A stretch of 64,000 bases of DNA from Variovorax sp. Root411 (GTDB taxonomy: Bacteria > Pseudomonadota > Gammaproteobacteria > Burkholderiales > Burkholderiaceae_C): positions 372,001-436,000 of the forward strand of contig NZ_LMDW01000015.1 in assembly GCF_001425205.1 (NCBI RefSeq). Direction: 5' to 3'. Positions 57,890 to 64,000 of the stretch are shown piece by piece. The notes under the pieces were generated by a model. It ran no database searches and was not told the origin of the DNA. It saw only the letters and a program-made list of their open reading frames with translations. Each line of letters starts with the position of its first letter. The first letter of the stretch is position 1. Position numbers and translations under genes: made by a program.

Positions 57890-60307
57890 ATGTTCAAACG
57901 CTCAAGCCCCAAACCTTCCGACGACGACAGCGCGGCGCCGGACGATCCCCGCCGCCGCTGGAAACGCGTTGCCGGCTGGGGCGCCATCGGGGTGGGCTCC
58001 GGCGCGCTGGTGGTGCTGGTAGCGGCCATCGTCGCGGTGGTTGCCATCTACCCGAAGCTGCCCGACGTCTCGGAGCTTTCCGACTACCGCCCCAAGCTGC
58101 CGTTGCGTGTGTACTCGACCGAGGGGCAGCTGATCGGCGAGTTCGGTGAAGAGCGCCGCAACCTCACGCCCTTCGCCAGCATTCCGAAGGTCATGAAAGA
58201 CGCCGTGCTGGCCGTTGAAGACGCGCGCTTCTACGACCACGGCGGGGTGGACTACAAGGGCTTCCTGCGTGCTGCGGTCGCCAGCCTGAAGGGTGGCCGC
58301 AAGCAGGGTGCATCGACCATCACGATGCAGGTGGCGCGCAACGTGTACCTGAGCTCCGAGCGGACGATGAGCCGCAAGACCTACGAGATCCTGCTGGCAC
58401 TGCGGCTCGAACGGCAGCTCACCAAGGACCAGATCCTCGAGATCTACCTGAACCAGATCTACCTCGGCAACCGCGCCTACGGCTTTGCTGCTGCCGCCGA
58501 AACCTACTTCGGCAAGCCGCTGCAGAACGTCACCGTCGCCGAAGCCGCGATGCTGGCCGGCCTGCCGAAGGCGCCCGGCGCCAACAACCCGGTGGCCAAT
58601 CCGCGCCGCGCACGTGCACGCCAGCTGTATGTGATCGACCGCATGCATGAAACCGGCTTCATCACCGCCGAACAGGCCGCCGAAGCCAAGAAGGAAGAAC
58701 TGCACCTGCGCGACGCCGCCGACCCGAACCGCCTGCATGCCGAATACGTGGCCGAGACGGTGCGCCAGATGATGTACGCGCAGTACGGCGACAGCATTTA
58801 CACCAGCGGCATGAAGGTCTACACCTCGCTCGTGGCGGCCGACCAGGCCGCGGCCTACCGGTCGCTGCGCAAGGGCATCATGGACTACGAACGGCGCCAG
58901 CCCTACCGAGGCCCGGAGAAGTTCGTCGACCTGCCGACCGAGCAGAAGGAAGTCGACGAGGCCGTGGACGAGGCCGTGGACGACGCGCTCGCCGAGCATC
59001 CCGACAACGGCGACGTGGTCGCGGCCGTGGTGCTCGACGCGAACGCCAAGGAAATCAGCGCCGTGCGCGCCAATGGCGAAACCATCCAGATCACGGGCGA
59101 TGGCCTCAAGCCCGCGCAGTCCGGCCTTGCCGCGAAGGCGCCGCCCAACATCAAGATCCGCCGCGGCGCAGTGATCCGCGTGGCGAAGACGCCGAAGAAC
59201 ACCTGGGAAATCACGCAGCTGCCGGAAGTCGAAGGCGCCTTCATTGGCATGGACCCGCGCAGCGGCGCCATCAAGGCGCTGGTGGGCGGCTTCGATTTCG
59301 GCAAGAACAAGTTCAACCACGTCACGCAGGCCTGGCGCCAGCCGGGCTCGAGCTTCAAGCCCTTCATCTATTCGGCCGCGCTCGAAAAGGGCTTCACGCC
59401 CGCGACCGTGGTGAACGATGCGCCGTTGTACTTCGATGCTGCCGTCAACGGCGGCCAGCCGTGGGAGCCGAAGAACTTCGAAGGCACCTACGAAGGCCCG
59501 ATGCCGCTGCGCACCGCGCTGATGAAATCGAAGAACCTCGTCACGCTGCGCGTGCTGCAGTCGATCGGCGCGCCCTATGCGCAGGACTGGGTCACCAAGT
59601 TCGGCTTCGACAAGGACAAGCATCCCGCCAACCTGCCGATGGGATTGGGCGCCGGCTCGGTCACGCCGATGCAGATGGCGGTGGGCTACTCGGTGTTCGC
59701 CAATGGCGGCTATCGCGTCAATCCGTACCTCGTCACGCGCGTCACCGACCTGAGGGACAAGGTCATCATGGAAACCGAAGCGCCGGTGCTCGACGAAACA
59801 CGCCGCGCCATTCCGCAGCGCAACGCTTTCATCATGGATTCGCTGCTGCAGAGCGTGGTGAAAAGCGGCACCGGCTTCAAGGCCCACCAGGCGCTGAAGC
59901 GCGACGACCTCTACGGCAAGACCGGCACTACCAATGACTCCTTCGACACCTGGTTCGCGGGATTCCAGCCGACCATGGTCGGCATCGCGTGGATCGGCTA
60001 CGACACGCCGCGCCAGCTCGGCGTGCGCGGCGAAACCGGCGGTAGCCTGAGCCTGCCGATCTGGATCGGCTACATGCAGACAGCACTTCAGGGCGTGCCC
60101 GTGACGCAGCCGGCCGAACCGGCGGGTGTGGTGAATGTCGACGGCGAGTGGTACTTCGACGATTTCACGCCGGGCCACAGCGTGGCGAGCCTGGGCCTGG
60201 AGAACAGCGAGACGCCGCCACCGCCGGCCGAAGAACTCACGGGTGCGCCCATCGGGGCACCGCCACCGCCTGAAGAGCGCAACAAGATCCTCGATTTCTT
60301 CCGCTAG
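57890..60307 (+). CDS. Class A penicillin-binding protein 1A
   Basis: 805 residues: cytoplasmic tail, one membrane helix at about 33-52, GT51 domain with AVEDARFYDHGG (catalytic Glu near 105) and GASTITMQVARN, a PBP1A-type OB/ODD insert (about 315-440), and a transpeptidase domain with SSFKP, SKN and KTGTTN motifs. It polymerises and cross-links peptidoglycan. It stands 17 bases after the GH3 fragment, probably in the creD operon. A Pro/Glu-rich tail ends the protein. Confidence 0.95.
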   Translation: MFKRSSPKPSDDDSAAPDDPRRRWKRVAGWGAIGVGSGALVVLVAAIVAVVAIYPKLPDVSELSDYRPKLPLRVYSTEGQLIGEFGEERRNLTPFASIPKVMKDAVLAVEDARFYDHGGVDYKGFLRAAVASLKGGRKQGASTITMQVARNVYLSSERTMSRKTYEILLALRLERQLTKDQILEIYLNQIYLGNRAYGFAAAAETYFGKPLQNVTVAEAAMLAGLPKAPGANNPVANPRRARARQLYVIDRMHETGFITAEQAAEAKKEELHLRDAADPNRLHAEYVAETVRQMMYAQYGDSIYTSGMKVYTSLVAADQAAAYRSLRKGIMDYERRQPYRGPEKFVDLPTEQKEVDEAVDEAVDDALAEHPDNGDVVAAVVLDANAKEISAVRANGETIQITGDGLKPAQSGLAAKAPPNIKIRRGAVIRVAKTPKNTWEITQLPEVEGAFIGMDPRSGAIKALVGGFDFGKNKFNHVTQAWRQPGSSFKPFIYSAALEKGFTPATVVNDAPLYFDAAVNGGQPWEPKNFEGTYEGPMPLRTALMKSKNLVTLRVLQSIGAPYAQDWVTKFGFDKDKHPANLPMGLGAGSVTPMQMAVGYSVFANGGYRVNPYLVTRVTDLRDKVIMETEAPVLDETRRAIPQRNAFIMDSLLQSVVKSGTGFKAHQALKRDDLYGKTGTTNDSFDTWFAGFQPTMVGIAWIGYDTPRQLGVRGETGGSLSLPIWIGYMQTALQGVPVTQPAEPAGVVNVDGEWYFDDFTPGHSVASLGLENSETPPPPAEELTGAPIGAPPPPEERNKILDFFR

Positions 60308-60323
60308 AAGGCGAAACGGAAAA

Positions 60324-60380
60324 AGAGAAGGCGGGTCGCGGTGCCTACACTCGGTGCTGCTTCCCGCCTTCTCTTTTTTT
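60324..60380 (+). terminator. Rho-independent terminator after the PBP gene
   Basis: AGAGAAGGCGGG ... CCCGCCTTCTCT stem (12 base pairs, 27-base loop) followed by seven T. Confidence 0.85.
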
Positions 60381-60392
60381 CTCCACGCATAC

Positions 60393-61010
60393 ATGGAAAT
60401 TCTTACTCTGGTGGCGCTTTTTGCTGCCGGCTTCTACATCCTCAAGTCCAGGGAACAGCGCCTGCGCATCGCGCTGCTGGCCAACCACCTCGGCCGCCAT
60501 CAGATCGAGAAGCTGATGGAAAGCCTCACCTCCGGCTACATGCGCTGCCTCGGCGAAGACGACGCCGAGCGCCGCCAGCAGATCTGGCACTTGCTGGACG
60601 CCACCGAGGAAAAGCTCTCCGTCCAGCTCGACAGCTTCGCCACCGAGTTCTCGCGCATGCCCGAGGCCGTCACGCGCGTGAGCAAGCTGCCGGTGGCTAT
60701 TCCGATGTTCACCCAGCTCTTTCCGGCCGCGACCTTCGACATGCGGCAGGCCCTGCTGATCCACGCGAGCGGCATCGCTGGCGTGATGCGCAACGAAGCC
60801 GGCCGCACACCCAAGGCCAAGGCCTTCACCATGTCGGCCGAGCTGTTCCTGATGCAGCACACCTGCCACTGGTACTGCCGCTCGAAGACGGTGGCGTCGG
60901 CGCGCATGATCGCGCAGCACCAGACGCAGTACCTGCAGGCGCTCGGGGCGGTGAGCCCGGAGACGCGCAGTGCCTACAGCGCATTGATCGGCCGTCCCGC
61001 GGCTCAGTGA
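60393..61010 (+). CDS. Hypothetical protein
   Basis: 205 residues beginning MEILTLVALFAAGFYILKSREQRLRIALL, shown here in pieces: an N-terminal helix (1-18) followed by a mostly helical cytoplasmic domain with no motif I recognise. It follows the terminator and overlaps creC convergently by seven bases, so it must be expressed from its own start; no strong Shine-Dalgarno precedes it. Function unknown. Confidence 0.7.
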   Translation: MEILTLVALFAAGFYILKSREQRLRIALLANHLGRHQIEKLMESLTSGYMRCLGEDDAERRQQIWHLLDATEEKLSVQLDSFATEFSRMPEAVTRVSKLPVAIPMFTQLFPAATFDMRQALLIHASGIAGVMRNEAGRTPKAKAFTMSAELFLMQHTCHWYCRSKTVASARMIAQHQTQYLQALGAVSPETRSAYSALIGRPAAQ

Positions 61011-62452
61011 TTTGACAGCAGCGGCAGCGTGAGCGTCGCCACGGCGCCGCCGCGCGACGCGTTGCCGAGCTCGATGCGACCGCGGTGCAGGGCCGCGATC
61101 TCTTTCACGAACGCCAGCCCCAGCCCCGTGCTCTTCTTCTTGCTGTGCGGCCTGGCGAGCGAATAGAACTTCTCGAAGACCTTTTCCTGCGCGTACTCCG
61201 GAATGCCCGGGCCATGGTCGCGCACGCTCACGCGGGCCAGCTTCGACGTGGTTTCCAGCGTGAGCAGCACTTCGCTGTCGCGCGGTGAAAAATCGATGGC
61301 GTTGTCCAGCAGGTTGCTGATCGCGCGTCGCAGCAGGAACGGGTCGCCTTCCGTGCGGGCTTGGTCGCGGATGTTCACGAGCAACTTGATGTTGCGCATG
61401 GCCGCCGCGGGCTGCGCGCTGATGGCGATGTCGTCGATCAGCGAAGCCAGCGCCACCGGCTCGGTGCGGTCCAGCGTGCGCCGCGTTTCGAGCGCGGTGA
61501 GCTCCATCATGCGGTCGACGATTTCCTGGATGCGTTGCGTCTCGCCTTCGATGTTCTTCAGGAAGCGTTCGCGCTCTGCATGCGGCATCGACGGTTCCTG
61601 CAGCAGCTCGGCCGCGCCGCGGATGGCGGACAGCGGACTCTTCACCTCGTGCGTGAAGGTCTGCACGTAGTCGGCCACGTAGTTGCGACCGGTCAGCGCA
61701 TCGCGCATTTCGCTGAAGCCGGTGCGCACGCCGTCGACCGCGCGCCGCGCCATGCGCGCCAGGCTCAGGCTGCCCACGCGGTTTTGGGCGCGCACCCACG
61801 TCCAGTAGTCGCGAATCAGGCCGAAGGGGCGCACCAGCCACACGGAGACGATGAGCGTGAGCAGCAGCAGTGCGAGCGCCGAACCGACGCCGACCCAGAT
61901 GGTGCGCACGCGCGCGTCTTCCACGAACTGGCCGAAGCTCTGCACCGGCTTGCCGACGCTGACCATGCCGACGATCTCGTTGTTCCAGCGAATGGGCGCG
62001 CCCACGTACATGACCGAAGTGCGCGGATCGCCATCGACATCGCGCGAAGTGCGTGCGCCGTACAGGCCGGCGAGCGTGCGGCTCACGTCGCTCCACTGCG
62101 AATAGTCGGCGCCGAGGTGCCTGCCGAGCGAATCGAACATCACGCGGCCGCTGCGGTCGGTGACATACACGCGCAGCTCGACGCGGCTCTTGTGCAGGTT
62201 GTAGATCTGCGCCGAGAACTCGCGCGCATAGACGGTACGGAACAGCGGCTCGAGCCGCGCGGTGTTGATGGCACCGGCAATCACGTCCTGCTCGACCAGG
62301 CTGGCCACGAGCTGCGAGGTCTCGACCAGCGATTCCTCGGCCGACTCGCGGTAGCGCGGGTCGATGTCGGAAACGACGCGATAGAGGAGAAAGGCGATGC
62401 CCGCCGTGTAGATCAGCAGGATGCCGATGAAGATGCGCGTGCGTCTTGTCAC
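61004..62452 (-). CDS. creC: Sensor histidine kinase CreC
   Basis: 482 residues: membrane helices at about 8-27 and 186-206, a periplasmic sensor between them, HAMP-like linker, H-box FTHEVKSPLSAIRGA at about 266-280 with the phosphoacceptor His, N-box NLLDNAIDFS, and G-boxes DHGPGIP and GLGLAFVKEI. The sequence groups with CreC (DIDPRYRESAEESLVETSQ near 30-48 is a CreC mark). Phosphotransfer to CreB; coupled to it by an ATGA overlap. Confidence 0.92.
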   Translation of the reverse strand: MTRRTRIFIGILLIYTAGIAFLLYRVVSDIDPRYRESAEESLVETSQLVASLVEQDVIAGAINTARLEPLFRTVYAREFSAQIYNLHKSRVELRVYVTDRSGRVMFDSLGRHLGADYSQWSDVSRTLAGLYGARTSRDVDGDPRTSVMYVGAPIRWNNEIVGMVSVGKPVQSFGQFVEDARVRTIWVGVGSALALLLLTLIVSVWLVRPFGLIRDYWTWVRAQNRVGSLSLARMARRAVDGVRTGFSEMRDALTGRNYVADYVQTFTHEVKSPLSAIRGAAELLQEPSMPHAERERFLKNIEGETQRIQEIVDRMMELTALETRRTLDRTEPVALASLIDDIAISAQPAAAMRNIKLLVNIRDQARTEGDPFLLRRAISNLLDNAIDFSPRDSEVLLTLETTSKLARVSVRDHGPGIPEYAQEKVFEKFYSLARPHSKKKSTGLGLAFVKEIAALHRGRIELGNASRGGAVATLTLPLLSNH

Positions 62453-63243
62453 GACGCCTTGGTCGGCAGTTCTTCGTTCAGTGCGTAGCCGGTGCCGCGC
62501 AGCGTGCGGATCGGCTCGACTTCGGGCGCGATCGCCTTGAGCTTGGCGCGCAGGGTCTTGATGTGCGCGTCGACCGTCCGGTCGAAGCTGTCGCTGGAAT
62601 CGTCCCAGACCAGTTCGAGCAATTCGTCGCGCGTGAAGACGCGTCCCGGGCGTTGCACCAGCAGCCTCAGCAGGCCATATTCGTAGCGCGAGAGCTCGAG
62701 CACGCGGCCGTAATAGCGGATCTGCATGCGCTCATGGTCGAGCGAGAAGGGCAGTGCGGGTGCCTGAGGACTCTCAGGAGGCATCTGGGCCGGGATTTGA
62801 TGGGGCACCCCATGGTTTGCAACCGCGGCTGTTGCCGGGGCTCCTGCGCCGTTTCTCGCGCTGCGCCGCAGGATGGTCCGCACGCGGGCGACCAGTTCGC
62901 GCGGCGAGAACGGCTTGGCGATGTAGTCGTCCGCGCCCAGTTCGAGGCCCACCACGCGGTCTATTTCGTCGCTGCGGGCCGTCAGGAACACCATCGGCAC
63001 CTCCGGGCCACCCATGGCCTGGTTCAGTGCCTGGAGGCGCTTGAAGAGCTCGAAACCGTTGAGGTCGGGCAATCCGATGTCCAGGATGGCCAGCGCCGGC
63101 GGCTCCTGCGCGAACTGGACAATGGCTTCCTCGGCCGTGGCGCACCAGACAGGGGTGAATCCGTCGCTCTTCAGAACGTACTGCAGCGTGTCGGCAATGC
63201 CCGATTCGTCTTCGGCGATCAGGATCCGGGGTTTGAAGCTCAT
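62449..63243 (-). CDS. creB: Response regulator CreB
   Basis: 264 residues, OmpR/PhoB class: receiver domain with phospho-acceptor Asp in LAILDIGLPD at about 55, KPFSPREL, and a C-terminal winged helix ending RGTGYALNEEL. An unusual Ala/Pro-rich linker of about 40 residues (around 128-168) separates the two. It would bind TTCAC direct repeats such as the one at 55887. It is the first gene of creBC, whose promoter must lie in the adjacent 566-base gap. Confidence 0.93.
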   Translation of the reverse strand: MSFKPRILIAEDESGIADTLQYVLKSDGFTPVWCATAEEAIVQFAQEPPALAILDIGLPDLNGFELFKRLQALNQAMGGPEVPMVFLTARSDEIDRVVGLELGADDYIAKPFSPRELVARVRTILRRSARNGAGAPATAAVANHGVPHQIPAQMPPESPQAPALPFSLDHERMQIRYYGRVLELSRYEYGLLRLLVQRPGRVFTRDELLELVWDDSSDSFDRTVDAHIKTLRAKLKAIAPEVEPIRTLRGTGYALNEELPTKAS

Positions 63244-63381
63244 CCGCGGATGTTAGCGAGGGGAACGCGCCGGGAGGACCGGTTGGGATCGAAGGCGCCG
63301 TGGACCGGCGCGGCCGTTCGCGGCTTTTTTTTCGGGCGCAGCTTTCCCTTTCCCCATCTTCTTATTCTTCTTATTCAAATT

Positions 63382-63419
63382 AGTAGTAGTAGATAAGGGT
63401 CGCCCACTTCTGTGGACAG
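63382..63419 (+). other. Candidate DnaA-trio plus GC cluster plus DnaA box
   Basis: TAGTAGTAGTAG read from the DnaA box outward (3' to 5') is GAT repeated, the DnaA-trio polarity. GGGTCGCCCAC is the GC cluster and TGTGGACAG the box, with two mismatches to the consensus. Confidence 0.6.
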
Positions 63420-63529
63420 GACGCTTTTTTCGTTATGCGACAAGCACTTGTCATACCTCTGTCACTGTGCGCACCCGTGCTTCGGGTTTGTACCCGGCAT
63501 ATGAACAAGATGGGGTACCCGGTCCGGCC

Positions 63530-63538
63530 TGTGGATAA
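63530..63538 (+). other. Perfect DnaA box TGTGGATAA
   Basis: Exact match to the 9-base consensus (TTATCCACA on the other strand). Confidence 0.85.
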
Positions 63539-63706
63539 CCGATGCCTTGTTCAAGAAGTGTCCCCAGAGTTGTCCTTTGACGCACTCCGGAAAATCTGCG
63601 AAAGGCGATTTCCGGCCGGAGAAATTCATTGCTGAAAATTTGGGCAAAGTGTTAAATTTCCTTGTAAATCAACGACTTGCCGAACCCCTACACCGAAGTG
63701 CGGACG

Positions 63707-63715
63707 TTATCCACA
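63707..63715 (-). other. Perfect DnaA box TTATCCACA
   Basis: Exact consensus match, opposite in orientation to the box at 63530. Confidence 0.85.
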
Positions 63716-63809
63716 GAGTTGCCCAAGGTTTGTGGGGAGAACCGGCGGCGGAACCTTCACTCGCCACAGCGACCGAACTGGATCCTTCATATTGCGAAAT
63801 TTCGTACAA

Positions 63810-64000
63810 ATGACACCTTCAGAAACAAAGTCGATAGTTACCCTGTCGCTGCTGGCTGCCTTTGTCGATGGCGAGAAGCACGAACGCGAGCGCGCCGAGA
63901 TCAAGCGGATTGCCGAGGGCCTGTCGCAGGCCGACGGCCTGAACCTGCCGACGCTCTACCAGGACGTGCTGATGAAGCGCGTGTCGCTGCCCTCGGTGGC
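63810..64000 (+). CDS. Possibly TerB-like protein, 3' end outside the window
   Basis: The first 63 codons are visible, starting MTPSETKSIVTLSLLAAFVD and going on to GEKHERERAEIKRIAEGL and LPTLYQDVLMKRVSLPSV. The helical pattern with an acidic VDGE turn resembles the N-terminal domain of TerB/DUF533 proteins; many are fused to GTPase domains. Only the first third or less may be present, so the product is uncertain. No strong Shine-Dalgarno is visible. Confidence 0.6.
   Translation, partial: MTPSETKSIVTLSLLAAFVDGEKHERERAEIKRIAEGLSQADGLNLPTLYQDVLMKRVSLPSV

Larger units (their letters stand above)
63244..63809. other. AT-rich gap with a candidate chromosomal origin
   Basis: 566 bases without a gene. 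From 63,360 it holds AT-rich CTTATT repeats, a TAGTAGTAGTAG run at 63382-63393, a GC-rich block, a degenerate DnaA box TGTGGACAG at 63411-63419, then perfect boxes at 63530-63538 and 63707-63715 and a weak box at 63731-63739. An AT-rich block AAAATTTGGGCAAAG lies near 63635. See findings. Confidence 0.7.

Noticed and set aside
57902..60394. Minus-strand 830-codon open frame opposite the PBP gene
   Set aside because: Shadow of a clear class A PBP.

Overview
The window reads as chromosomal DNA from a high-GC beta-proteobacterium of the Comamonadaceae, most likely Variovorax or a close relative. The evidence is the gene content (MetX/MetW pair, PHA-type phasin, exosortase system, AmgK beside LptD), the codon use, and the dispersed GC-rich intergenic repeats typical of that family. 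I see no rRNA, tRNA, CRISPR array, insertion sequence or prophage.

Layout. 0-7.6 kb: the end of a barnase/barstar-type locus, then rsmA-surA-lptD on the minus strand, divergent from amgK-rsmE. 7.7-19 kb: a broken M20 peptidase, YidB-like protein, DUF4132-MFS pair, alpha/beta hydrolase with an intact M20 peptidase, DUF72 protein, bactofilin, Kv-type channel and YigZ. 19-22.7 kb: metX-metW, a TMEM165-family manganese exporter behind a clear yybP-ykoY riboswitch, and a glycine-rich RRM protein whose Shine-Dalgarno lies in a hairpin. 22.7-29.4 kb: kdsD-kdsC-lptC-SDR, a CPA2 antiporter, a zinc-ribbon membrane protein and a cyclic-nucleotide-binding protein. 29.5-39.3 kb: the replication/translocation core, mnmE-yidC-yidD-rnpA-rpmH divergent from dnaA-dnaN-gyrB. 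39.4-50.1 kb: small exported and membrane proteins (including a tandem paralogous pair), a metallophosphoesterase, a phasin, an ybhN-clsB-ybhP trio, a Spy-like protein, an FMN reductase and a pirin.

50.1-63.2 kb holds the most interesting block. A minus-strand operon encodes a VIT/VWA surface protein with a PEP-CTERM tail, an exosortase with its Cys/Arg/His triad, an EpsI-like protein, a membrane-anchored peptidoglycan glycosyltransferase and a GNAT acetyltransferase. Divergent from it is creD, followed by a GH3 fragment, a class A penicillin-binding protein, a small hypothetical protein and the creBC two-component system. The shared promoter region carries a perfect TTCAC-N6-TTCAC direct repeat, the published CreB-binding motif, facing the exosortase operon, and a degenerate copy facing creD. 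I infer that CreBC couples cell-wall stress to exosortase-dependent anchoring of one VIT/VWA protein.

63.25-63.81 kb is an unusually AT-rich gap. It carries two perfect DnaA boxes and a TAG-trinucleotide run placed like DnaA-trios next to a degenerate DnaA box. It is a strong candidate for the real chromosomal origin, about 28 kb from dnaA. The window ends inside a gene that may encode a TerB-like domain.
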